In this document: in pieces, positions 47,399-55,847 of the stretch
Layout: every line of letters begins with the position of its first letter
How positions within the stretch are numbered: the stretch's first letter is position 1
Assembly: GCF_014652535.1 (NCBI RefSeq)
Contig: NZ_BMYZ01000004.1
Location: 262,844 to 326,843 of the forward strand
Length of the DNA stretch: 64,000 nucleotides
Origin: Cellvibrio zantedeschiae
GTDB taxonomy: Bacteria; Pseudomonadota; Gammaproteobacteria; Pseudomonadales; Cellvibrionaceae
Reading direction: 5' to 3'
The notes under the pieces: model-generated
Databases searched by the model: none
Seen by the model: the letters and a program-made list of their open reading frames with translations, nothing else
What the model was told of the DNA's origin: nothing
Position numbers and translations under genes: made by a program

Positions 47399-48286
47399 TC
47401 AGGCGGTGCGACGATAAATGGACGGGCGAACGGATTTCAGTGGAGTGTCCAAACCAATCAGGGATTCCGAATGGCTAGTGACCAGCCAGCCACCTGGACG
47501 CAACTGAGCGTACAAATTACTGAGCACCTGTTTTTTAACGTCGGTATCGAAGTAGATCATCACATTGCGTACAAAAATAATGTCGAACTGACCCAGGCTT
47601 GCGGCGCTGTCCAGCAAGTTGTGTTGGACAAAATTCACACGTTTACGCAATTCAGAGTCCACCATAAACATGCCTTCATAAGGACCTACACCTCTGCGGC
47701 AGTATTTCTTAAGATATTCGGGCGGCATGCATTCAAGGCGTTGCATGCGATACAGGCCTTGCTCTGCCGTCTCCAGCACACGCACAGAAAGATCGCTGGC
47801 TGTTAATTCCCAGCCGGTTGGGCCCAACTTTTCATTCAACACCATCGCCAGGCTGTAGGGTTCTTCTCCACTTGAGGCTGCGGCGCACCACACGCGCAAG
47901 GGGCGAGTTTTAACTTTGGGTAGCATGGCATTGGCGAGCTGGGTGAAATGCTCTGGCTCGCGGAAAAAATAGGTTTCGTTGGTGGTGAGCAAATCAACCA
48001 CTTGGGTGCGTTCGGCATGGCTCGCACTTTCAACCAAATAACTTGAATAGCGGTCGAAATCTTTAAAGCCAAGGGAGAGCATGTGGGTGCGTAACCGGGT
48101 GATGATCAACTGATGTTTGTGGCCTGGAATAAAAATGCCGCTCTCTTGTTGAAAGAACGACTGGATTCTCTTGAATGCAGTGCTGCTCAAGAGATTTGCT
48201 TCTGGCGACAGGTCAATCACGCGGGCCTTCATCATGCTGGTACCGGGGTTGATAGGTTGCACTGTTTGCGCTGAATGGGCATGCAT
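47399..48286 (-). CDS. cheR: CheR-type protein-glutamate methyltransferase
   Basis: 295 aa. The N-terminal helical CheR domain (FKRIQSFFQQESGIFIPGHK) is followed by the SAM-binding domain with LRVWCAAASSGEEPYSLAMV and FDIIFVRNVMIYFD, all standard for CheR. The start follows GAGG. CheR methylates chemoreceptors. No receptor, CheA, CheW or CheB gene is in the window, so it belongs to a signalling block with the REC-EAL and hybrid kinase rather than a full chemotaxis operon. Confidence 0.92.
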   Translation of the reverse strand: MHAHSAQTVQPINPGTSMMKARVIDLSPEANLLSSTAFKRIQSFFQQESGIFIPGHKHQLIITRLRTHMLSLGFKDFDRYSSYLVESASHAERTQVVDLLTTNETYFFREPEHFTQLANAMLPKVKTRPLRVWCAAASSGEEPYSLAMVLNEKLGPTGWELTASDLSVRVLETAEQGLYRMQRLECMPPEYLKKYCRRGVGPYEGMFMVDSELRKRVNFVQHNLLDSAASLGQFDIIFVRNVMIYFDTDVKKQVLSNLYAQLRPGGWLVTSHSESLIGLDTPLKSVRPSIYRRTA

Positions 48287-48539
48287 GGCTGGTTACCTCA
48301 AAAAGTCACAAAGTCAGTATTTTCGTTGAGCAAAGTGTTGGTGAAAGGCGCTGATAAAACGCTTATTCCCATATGACGCATTGTGATCCAGCGGCAAATT
48401 TGGCGAGAGAGTAAAACTACTCAGGAGTGTGGAGGGTTAGTACGCAAATGCGCAAAAGTGATTAAGCAAGCGCAAAAAATACAGGTGAGAAAAACCACAC
48501 AAGCGAAGAGGCTTCGCTTGTTTCGTAGACGATGAGGGG

Positions 48540-49160
48540 TTAGACGAACAGCTTAACGAGTTCGACAGCGGAGGCTATATGCAATTTATCCATAATACGG
48601 GCGCGGTGATTTTCAACGGTGCGGACGCTGATATCCAGCGAGCCCGCAATTTCACGGCTGGACTGCCCTTGTACCACCAAATCGACAATTGAACGCTCTT
48701 TGGGGGTGAGCAGATCCAGGCGTGCTTGTTTGCTGGATTCGCTCAATCGCTCACGGTGAAGCGTGCGGCTATGGGCAAGTGCGGCTTGGACTTTCTCAAT
48801 CAGCAGATGGCCGTTGACCGGCTTTTCCACAAAATCGAAAGCGCCTGCTTTCATGGCTTCCACCGCAGCGCTGATTTCGGAGTGGCTGGTGATAAAAATA
48901 ATGGGTGGTGGCGAACCGGTAGACATTAATAAACGCTGTACTTGCAAGCCGCCGATCTCGGGCATACGTACATCAGAAATCACGCATTCACAGGGAGAGG
49001 GAGAATAAGCCGCAAGAAACTCTTTGGCTGAGGTATAAGTAAGCACACGGGCGCCGATGGATTGCACCAGCTCTTTTAGGGTCCACAGAATAATGTCGTC
49101 GTCATCAACGATATAAACCGTAGCAGCTGACAGTTTACTTACACTCATTAGGGCGGCCAT
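48540..49160 (-). CDS. FixJ/NarL-type response regulator
   Basis: 206 aa. The receiver (about residues 14-128) has VDDDD, phosphorylation site D63 in ISDVRMPEIGG, T/S and K107-region FVEKPV. The C-terminal LuxR-type helix-turn-helix (about 140-203) reads LTPKERSIVDLVVQGQSSRE and VRTVENHRARIMDKL. The FixJ-like receiver suggests partnership with a hybrid or PAS kinase; it is followed after 253 bp by cheR. The start at 49160 is uncertain; ATG 49148 in the same frame is possible. Confidence 0.9.
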   Translation of the reverse strand: MAALMSVSKLSAATVYIVDDDDIILWTLKELVQSIGARVLTYTSAKEFLAAYSPSPCECVISDVRMPEIGGLQVQRLLMSTGSPPPIIFITSHSEISAAVEAMKAGAFDFVEKPVNGHLLIEKVQAALAHSRTLHRERLSESSKQARLDLLTPKERSIVDLVVQGQSSREIAGSLDISVRTVENHRARIMDKLHIASAVELVKLFV

Positions 49161-49332
49161 AGGTGGTGCTTATCCTTGTTGTGTCTGGTACAGCATCCTC
49201 TCTTCGCAAGAAGAAGTTCTATGAGCTTAGCAAATCTCCATCAAAAATCGACCTTAATAGCGATTTCTTATGTGCTGTTACTGCTTGTTACCAAATATGT
49301 TTCTTTCCGCTATTAAAACTGGCGAATATGGG

Positions 49333-50454
49333 TCACTTCACTTGCGTGGAAGCCGTGCCACCAAGCTTTATGACTGCCCGAGTCTTGCTGGAAATAGTTT
49401 GATCTTTTAACCAATCCGCCGAGGCTTTGAACAAAGTGAGGTGATTCGTTTCCCAATTGGCGCGATGAGACGAGCAACCTAACTCGACCAGTACTTTCTT
49501 CGGCGAGCCCAAGTCTTCATAAAGTTCACGAACGCGATCTGGCAATACTTGTTTGTCAAATTCACCAACAATCAAGAGCGTAGGTTTGGTGATCTTTGCC
49601 GCTGAAGTGCGATTAAAGCCCCAGTGCCAAATCTGTTCCGGCGCACGGCGAACCCCTGTTCCCCAGGTTGCACCTAGCGAATCAGAAGCCAGCATGGCTT
49701 GCCACAGTGGGTCACGAATAGCGTCATCGACTTGATTGCTGCAACCCAATTGTTTATTCCAACCCGCATTAAATTCGTCGCGGTTTTGCGTTCCCATTAA
49801 TTGTGTAAGCTTTGTGTTTGACGGTTGTTGCATGGGCCAATCGCGGCCATAGGCAGGGGCAAATAAAACTAACTGATTAATTTTTTCAGGATGCTGCTGG
49901 CTATAAACCAAACTGCGCGGCCCACCTTGTGACCATCCAATCAAGGCAAGCGATTTTAACTTTTGCCTAGCCAAAATAAAGTTCACTGCCGCATCTATAT
50001 CTGCCCAATCCGATTCATTTGTAGTGAGTGCCTGGCTATAGGTTTTCGCGCAGGTTTTGTTAATGAGCGCAGGAATAAATTGCTGCTGATCTTGTTCAGA
50101 TAAATGGCAAGGATTATTCATTTCAACAGGCCGCGTTGAACGACCGTAGCCGGTTAAATCCAACGCGTAAACGGCAAAACCTTCCTGCGCCAAATAAGCC
50201 ATCCAACTGTAATCTTTATAGCCGATATCAAAAGCAACTTGCGAAGGCGTGCCACCGCCATGAATAAAAAGCACAGCGCCGCGAGTGGCGTTGCCGGTTG
50301 GCTTTACCTCACGCACATAGAGCTTTGTGATTTGGTTGAGTAGTGCGGGTGCAAGTGACGGGGCAGAAATAAAATGATCGCTGGTGCTTATGTTTATTGC
50401 ATTCGCTGCAGAACTAATTAGCAGACTAAAAACAACGGCAAATATGCGATACAT
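49333..50454 (-). CDS. Secreted alpha/beta hydrolase
   Basis: 373 aa. The signal peptide ends near SSAANA-INI. The fold is clear: VLFIHGGGTPSQVAFD (oxyanion region), DLTGYGRSTRP, nucleophile S175 in LIGWSQGGPRS, and likely acid D in VGEFDKQVLPDR and H in CSSHRANWE. Four or more cysteines may be disulfide-bonded. Substrate unknown; esterase or lipase activity is plausible. Confidence 0.85.
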   Translation of the reverse strand: MYRIFAVVFSLLISSAANAINISTSDHFISAPSLAPALLNQITKLYVREVKPTGNATRGAVLFIHGGGTPSQVAFDIGYKDYSWMAYLAQEGFAVYALDLTGYGRSTRPVEMNNPCHLSEQDQQQFIPALINKTCAKTYSQALTTNESDWADIDAAVNFILARQKLKSLALIGWSQGGPRSLVYSQQHPEKINQLVLFAPAYGRDWPMQQPSNTKLTQLMGTQNRDEFNAGWNKQLGCSNQVDDAIRDPLWQAMLASDSLGATWGTGVRRAPEQIWHWGFNRTSAAKITKPTLLIVGEFDKQVLPDRVRELYEDLGSPKKVLVELGCSSHRANWETNHLTLFKASADWLKDQTISSKTRAVIKLGGTASTQVK

Positions 50455-50528
50455 TCATTATCCTTAATTGCTCATAGGTAGAAAAATGGCGTAGCAAACG
50501 GCTTCCATTTTAGAAAGCCGCAGCCAAA

Positions 50529-51320
50529 TTATTCCAGATTGGTGTGGTTAATCAGTGAGCGCACTTCAGTAATATAAATATCGCCACGGCCACAATATTT
50601 TCCTAAACCGGCAACAAGCGCATGGCCGGTAAATTTGTTTTTATCGTGGCGAATTTTCGCACGCAGATCCCGCAAGCTGCGGTAGGCGTTATTAGTATTG
50701 ATGTTGCGGTAATAGGAATTAATAGAATCTTCAATACTGTCGAACCTGCGCACCTCATGTTTGGCAGAAGCTGCACGGCGTGTGGGAACAATGCCACAAC
50801 CTTTTTTAAAGCACCATTCACCAAATAAATTATTGCCTTCTTGCGCAAAGAAGGATGTGCCCCAGCCAGATTCAATTGCAGCCTGCGCAATAACCATGGC
50901 TGGTGGAATTATGTCAACGCGTGATAACAAAACTTCAACGGCTTGTTTATCGCTGGGGTAATCCTCAACACTGACTGAAAAATCTTCGCGCAAACGGTTG
51001 AGTTGTTCACGGTCAACAAAACCCAATTCATGCTTTTGATCAACTTCACTCTTGATTTGCAACAAGCGCTCGCGCGTGCTAATCAGCAATTCATTTTTTT
51101 GTTCAACTAGCGGGCGCATGATGCCAATAAATAATTGCACGCGCTCCATAGGTTGGTTGATTAAGGTTAAATCTGGCAGCAAGGTGTTGCTAGTTAATAC
51201 GTCGCTGTCGATTTTGCCGCTTAAAGGATTAAGCGAAAGTAAAAATACCAATATTAAAGTGCCTATGGCGTAGGCGATAAGCGCTAAGCCTAAAAACCAT
51301 TTTGAAAAACTTTGTTGCAT
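50529..51320 (-). CDS. Bax-like glucosaminidase domain protein
   Basis: 263 aa. One N-terminal membrane anchor (FLGLALIAYAIGTLILVFLL) is followed by a periplasmic glucosaminidase domain with MVIAQAAIESGWGTSFFAQE (catalytic glutamate in AAIESGWG), GNNLFGEWCFKKGCG and RRFDSIEDSINSYYRNINT, as in E. coli Bax. It likely cleaves peptidoglycan glycan chains at the inner membrane side. Confidence 0.88.
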   Translation of the reverse strand: MQQSFSKWFLGLALIAYAIGTLILVFLLSLNPLSGKIDSDVLTSNTLLPDLTLINQPMERVQLFIGIMRPLVEQKNELLISTRERLLQIKSEVDQKHELGFVDREQLNRLREDFSVSVEDYPSDKQAVEVLLSRVDIIPPAMVIAQAAIESGWGTSFFAQEGNNLFGEWCFKKGCGIVPTRRAASAKHEVRRFDSIEDSINSYYRNINTNNAYRSLRDLRAKIRHDKNKFTGHALVAGLGKYCGRGDIYITEVRSLINHTNLE

Positions 51321-51387
51321 GTTGCTTCCTGTAAAAATAAATCAATTCAATGCCCTTAGCATGTTTCAAAAACACGTTTTATGCGGC

Positions 51388-52089
51388 TTATAATTCTAAC
51401 TGCTTTCTCAGTGCTTCCATTCGCTTTGCATTTTCTTCCTTGCTTAAAGGAGTTTCTGTCGATTGCGGCAAAGCAGGAATATTTGGAGCTGGCAATTCTT
51501 CGCCATTCATCACGCGCTCGCACAACTTTAAATAGTGGCGTTCAAAAATGGGGAAAGCTATTTTTTCTGAATTATTCGCCAGAAAAAACCAATCGCTCGC
51601 GCAGCCAGCGTGGTAAATCGCCGGGTGGCTCCAGTTATAAGCTGCTTTAGGGCTCGGTGCGCGGCAAGCTTCTACATAAGCACGGTGCGCATCAATCAAA
51701 CCAAATTTTTCCGGGTCGCCCTGGCAGGCGCGAATCATGCGGTTGAGTGTTGGCAAATACTCCGATTCTTCAATCACTTTACGCGCGCCGCGCAAAATAG
51801 TGTCAGGTGCAAATTGGCTCAAGCTCTCCAACCATAATTTTTTAATTTGGTTAAGCACTTGGGTATCGCTGTAAGCTTTATAATATTGGTTGTGATAATT
51901 AATGCGGAAGAGCGCAAAAATTTCATTCAAAGCATCAATATGAGCGTCAGTAATTTTACGCTCTCCACTACGCCAAGGAGGAAAATTCTGTTCAGTTCCT
52001 TCACTGTGCCCAGCTGCGGTCGGTGAGGTCTTGGACAAGGCTTCGATCTCTTGTGCTACTTGCTGAATGATTGGGTTGCTGTCCCGCAT
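51388..52089 (-). CDS. Replication protein P-like (phage lambda P family) protein
   Basis: 233 aa. The region ITDAHIDALNEIFALFRINY, YSDTQVLNQIKKLWLESLSQ and LRGARKVIEESEYLPTLNRM matches the lambda P/phage replication P pattern; lambda P loads the DnaB helicase. An RBS-like AGGG stands before the ATG at 52089. The first 89 bp overlap the 3' end of the DnaT-repeat gene, so the two are coupled. No other phage genes are near. A domesticated helicase loader is possible (see findings). Confidence 0.75.
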   Translation of the reverse strand: MRDSNPIIQQVAQEIEALSKTSPTAAGHSEGTEQNFPPWRSGERKITDAHIDALNEIFALFRINYHNQYYKAYSDTQVLNQIKKLWLESLSQFAPDTILRGARKVIEESEYLPTLNRMIRACQGDPEKFGLIDAHRAYVEACRAPSPKAAYNWSHPAIYHAGCASDWFFLANNSEKIAFPIFERHYLKLCERVMNGEELPAPNIPALPQSTETPLSKEENAKRMEALRKQLEL

Positions 52090-53176
52090 GGTAATTACCC
52101 TGTTGTGTAAAAGGGGGCTGTGCTGTAGTGGTCAAAGCGTGTTGCTTGGCCCAGTGATATTTTACGTGCTGCAAAAATTTGGTATTCCAGGATGCGTAAA
52201 GCTGGTTGCTCTCGCGCCAAAATAAAACAAATTCGGCCACTTGTTTTTGCGCGAAATCTATTTTGATTTCGGCGAGGCGGAGCACATCAAAAACTTCGTT
52301 GCTCGGCTGCCAATTTTCCGGAATACGTTTGGGTTCGGTATCATTTTCAAGTGCGGATGAATAGCGCACCCACTGGCGCTTTACATGCTGAATAAATTTG
52401 CTGTTCCAGGTGCGGCCCACTTCACCGCGTTCCTGCCAATACAACACAAATTCTGGAATCGCATCTTCCACAAAGGCATAGCTGATATTGGCGTGCTTCA
52501 CCAAAACTTCAAGCGCATCTTTGCTTGGGCGCCAGCTCATATGCATCGCAATATCTTTTTCGCGATTTAAAAACTCTTCGTTGTTTTCACGCGCATGGCG
52601 CGCCATTTGCGTTTGATGATTGCGCCATTTGTGCAATACATCTTTTAAAAACTTTGCGCCCCAGGAATGGCTGGTCTCACCGCGCTCGCGCCAGTAAGTA
52701 ATAAATTCCGGCACCTGCTGGCGAACAAAATCTTCGGGAATATTGTGCTGTGCAACCTGGCGTAAAAGCTCCTGATCCGGCTGCCAGTTGGGAGCAATTA
52801 AATTAGCACCGCCGCCCATGTTAATAATCGGCAATGGGCGTGTGTTCTCAATCGGCTTGCGCGTACGCTCGCCATCGTTAAATGCAATGGTCAGCTTGCC
52901 GCTTTCGGTAAAAGGCGCAGAGGCCAGCAAAATAATCCCCTGGTCGCGCAGGTTTTTGCTAATGCGCTGGATATCCTGCGCCGACCAAAAGGGCATAGCC
53001 CGCGTAATCAGTGTTTCATCCAAATCCAGCCAGTCGTGGTTGTCCCGCGCCACCAGCGGGCGATAAGCCGCCATATCGCTCAAAAGCGAGAGCATGCAAG
53101 CCTCTTCAAGGCCAATAGTCGCTGCCAGCGAAGGTGAAACCAGCAGCGGGCGTTCAGGGATAAGGGATGAACTCAT
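52001..53176 (-). CDS. Replication protein with three DnaT-type DNA-binding repeats
   Basis: 391 aa from ATG 53176 (MSSSLIPERP); a TTG 144 bp upstream is open but gives a low-complexity extension. The N-terminal 115 residues (ATIGLEEACMLSLLSDMAAY, MPFWSAQDIQRISKNLRDQG) look like the winged-helix head of phage-type replication initiators. Three repeats of a DnaT-type single-strand DNA-binding domain follow at about 130-187, 214-271 and 288-345, each with the pattern N/S-W-x-P-s ... V-x-E-F-v-x-Y/F-W-x-E-r ... s-W-x-x-K-F-x-x-h-V. The last 45 residues are polar. It is paired with the lambda P-like gene downstream. Confidence 0.8.
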   Translation of the reverse strand: MSSSLIPERPLLVSPSLAATIGLEEACMLSLLSDMAAYRPLVARDNHDWLDLDETLITRAMPFWSAQDIQRISKNLRDQGIILLASAPFTESGKLTIAFNDGERTRKPIENTRPLPIINMGGGANLIAPNWQPDQELLRQVAQHNIPEDFVRQQVPEFITYWRERGETSHSWGAKFLKDVLHKWRNHQTQMARHARENNEEFLNREKDIAMHMSWRPSKDALEVLVKHANISYAFVEDAIPEFVLYWQERGEVGRTWNSKFIQHVKRQWVRYSSALENDTEPKRIPENWQPSNEVFDVLRLAEIKIDFAQKQVAEFVLFWRESNQLYASWNTKFLQHVKYHWAKQHALTTTAQPPFTQQGNYHAGQQPNHSASSTRDRSLVQDLTDRSWAQ

Positions 53177-53390
53177 GGGTAGTTTTAGATCAAATTTTAA
53201 ATATGGCACTGGGGTGGAATTGTAGGGGGTATGGGGAGTGGAAGCTAGGCTTGACCGATTGGAAGAAGGTAAAGTTGGAGTCGTTTCGGTTGCTGATATG
53301 ACACTGGCAGCCTTTGCCAAGCATCTTCAAGTCGTTTACCCTAGCTTCGCTCAAAATAATAAATAGGTTTTACTATCTTCTGGCTTTGAA

Positions 53391-55847
53391 ATGGACTCCC
53401 CTATGCCAACTTACAAAATCTCTCCGCTTAAAAAAATATTTAAGATCATTCGTGTTACTTTCAAGCTGCTATTGGCGTTTTTAGTTATTACCGCAATCGT
53501 AACCACCCTAGTGGTATATAACTGTGGTGACGAGGATTTTAAATTCGATTTTAACGATAAGCTTGTCGGTAATGTGACACAGCTAAATTCAGTGCGTGTA
53601 GGTCACGAAATATCGCCCACGACAGAGCAAGAAATTATTTCTGCTATTACGGATACATCGGGTCCGATTTCAATTGGCGGCGGCCGCTACAGTCAAGGTG
53701 GGCAGGTTGCTTATCCTGATAGCCTGCATATAGATATGCGCAAGTTCAACAAAGTCTTGGCGTTTGATAAAGATAAAAAACAAATCACAGTACAAACCGG
53801 AATTCGCTGGCGTGATATTCAGGATTATATAGATCCTTACAATCTTTCCATTCGAATTATGCAGACCTATTCAAATTTTACGGTTGGTGGGTCACTTAGC
53901 GTTAACGTGCATGGCCGCTATGTGGGCGAAGGTCCTTTAATCAAATCTGTTGATCAGATAAAAATAGTGCTTGCGGATGGCAGCCTAAAAACAGCTTCGC
54001 CCACCGAAAATTCAGAACTGTTTTATGGCGCAATTGGTGGGTATGGTGGCATAGGTGTAATTGTCGAAGCTACCTTAAATCTTGCAGATAATATTCGTGT
54101 GGAACGTACATCAGATGTCATGGATATTACAGAATATAAAAAATTCTTTTTTGATAATGTTCGCGATAATCAAGCGGCTGTATTTACCAATGGCGATATA
54201 TATCCGCCGAACTATGAACGTGTTCGCTCGGTAACCTGGATTAAAACCGACAAATCCCTAACTGATGAGCAGAGAATCAGGCCGCGTGATGCTGAATATT
54301 ATTGGGGGCCTAAAATTGTTGATTTTATGGCGGATTACGACGCGGGAAAATGGATGCGTCAGCATATCCTCGAACCTGTTTATTATCTTTCCACACCGGT
54401 TGTTTGGCGAAACAATGAGGCTAGTTACGATGTTCGCGAGCTGGAACCTGCGAGCCGTAAAGAAACCACCTATGGCTTGCGCGAATATTTTGTTCCTGTA
54501 GAAAAATTTGATGAATTTGTGCCAAAGATGCGCGCCATTTTCCAAAAACACGAAGCAGATATTATTAACGTTTCAATTCGTCACGCACATCAAGATCCGG
54601 GCGCCTTATTAGCTTGGGCTAAAACTGAAGTTTTTGCATTCGTGGTTTATTATCGTCAAGGGACAAGCCGCGAAGATCAGGAAAAAGTAAAGCTCTGGTC
54701 TAAAGAAATGATTGATGCTGCTGTATCCGTTAATGGCTCTTATTATCTACCATATCAAGTTTATGAAAGCCGAGCGCAATTTGCAGCGGCTTATCCGCAT
54801 GCTCAAGATTACTTTGCGCTTAAACAAAGGCTTGACCCCAATTTCCGTTTTCGCAACCAGCTTTGGGCCAAGTTGTATCCAGATGATGACCTGCAATTTG
54901 ATAAAGACAATGTGAAGCAATACTTCCGTGGTGAAGAGCAAACATTCTTGACTATTCCGGAATGGTATTTGGTCTTTAATCCAGTGGAGTACGCAAATTA
55001 TTTAACGGCAGATAAAGCACCTAGCCGCTTCCCATTTTGGGAGTCCATCAGTGAATATTGGCGTTTATATGATCGTGTCCGAAAAGTCACCGAAGATATA
55101 TATCCAGAAAATTCCCAATATATAACTATGTTGCGTGTTATAGGTATCAGCACGACCATAGAATACATGTATAAAGGTCTTTACGAAAAAACCATAGGTA
55201 CTTTTACCGCTTGGACTGCAGGTGGCGAATTAACACCAGAAGATAAAATTATCACTCAAGCACAACTTGCTTACAGCAAGCTTATTTACGATGAAGCTTG
55301 GTATAAATTTGATTTCTTTCCGTGGATAAAAAAGATTTGGGCTGATACAGATTTCTTCGGGAAAAACTTTATCCGCAAACTTGAGCGAAAATTGTTCTTT
55401 AGTTTGGAATTTGCTATCAAAACGGGCTATGCAAAAATAATTGGGTACGCAGCTACATCCAGCTATGAGCAAAGCGATGGTTTTATCTACATGACCGCCA
55501 AAGGCGCTGGAGATGTCCAATCTCCAGCAAAAATACTGGAACAAAAAGGTGATGCTTATTTGTTGGCAGTACCGCGTTGGGGGGTATTTACTGCAGTACT
55601 TCCTGACTTGGTTGAACAGGGTTTTATCTTTCAGGATATCTCTGGCAATACGCGCATAGTGTTGTCGTATATCGGTAGTGGAGATACTAATGGATTAAAA
55701 GATGCAAAATTGCTGTTTGCATCACCGCTGGTATCGAATCCACAGCAACAGCGAGTTTATGTTTATGCCGCTGTCAGCAATTTAAAACATGCGATGCAAG
55801 AATTGAAGGCCAAAGGCTTCTCGCTGGAGCACATCTATGACTACTAA
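53391..55847 (+). CDS. Membrane-anchored FAD-binding oxidase with unknown C-terminal half
   Basis: 818 aa, far longer than usual FAD-linked oxidases (about 450-550). A helix at about 21-42 anchors the protein. Residues about 60-230 form a VAO/PCMH-type FAD-binding domain: ISIGGGRYSQGGQVAYPDSL, VQTGIRWRDIQDYI, TVGGSLSVNVHGRY and GAIGGYGGIGVIVEATL. A substrate part with an ALO-like end (FALKQRLDPNFRFRN near 490) follows. The last 300 residues (from FLTIPEWYLVFNPVEYANYL) belong to no domain that I recognise and contain amphipathic helices. ATG 53403 is an alternative start. It overlaps the next gene by 11 bp. Confidence 0.8.
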   Translation: MDSPMPTYKISPLKKIFKIIRVTFKLLLAFLVITAIVTTLVVYNCGDEDFKFDFNDKLVGNVTQLNSVRVGHEISPTTEQEIISAITDTSGPISIGGGRYSQGGQVAYPDSLHIDMRKFNKVLAFDKDKKQITVQTGIRWRDIQDYIDPYNLSIRIMQTYSNFTVGGSLSVNVHGRYVGEGPLIKSVDQIKIVLADGSLKTASPTENSELFYGAIGGYGGIGVIVEATLNLADNIRVERTSDVMDITEYKKFFFDNVRDNQAAVFTNGDIYPPNYERVRSVTWIKTDKSLTDEQRIRPRDAEYYWGPKIVDFMADYDAGKWMRQHILEPVYYLSTPVVWRNNEASYDVRELEPASRKETTYGLREYFVPVEKFDEFVPKMRAIFQKHEADIINVSIRHAHQDPGALLAWAKTEVFAFVVYYRQGTSREDQEKVKLWSKEMIDAAVSVNGSYYLPYQVYESRAQFAAAYPHAQDYFALKQRLDPNFRFRNQLWAKLYPDDDLQFDKDNVKQYFRGEEQTFLTIPEWYLVFNPVEYANYLTADKAPSRFPFWESISEYWRLYDRVRKVTEDIYPENSQYITMLRVIGISTTIEYMYKGLYEKTIGTFTAWTAGGELTPEDKIITQAQLAYSKLIYDEAWYKFDFFPWIKKIWADTDFFGKNFIRKLERKLFFSLEFAIKTGYAKIIGYAATSSYEQSDGFIYMTAKGAGDVQSPAKILEQKGDAYLLAVPRWGVFTAVLPDLVEQGFIFQDISGNTRIVLSYIGSGDTNGLKDAKLLFASPLVSNPQQQRVYVYAAVSNLKHAMQELKAKGFSLEHIYDY

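Noticed and set aside
51388-53176. Prophage
   Set aside because: Only the two replication-like genes are present; no integrase, repressor, structural or lysis genes and no attachment-site repeats are seen nearby.
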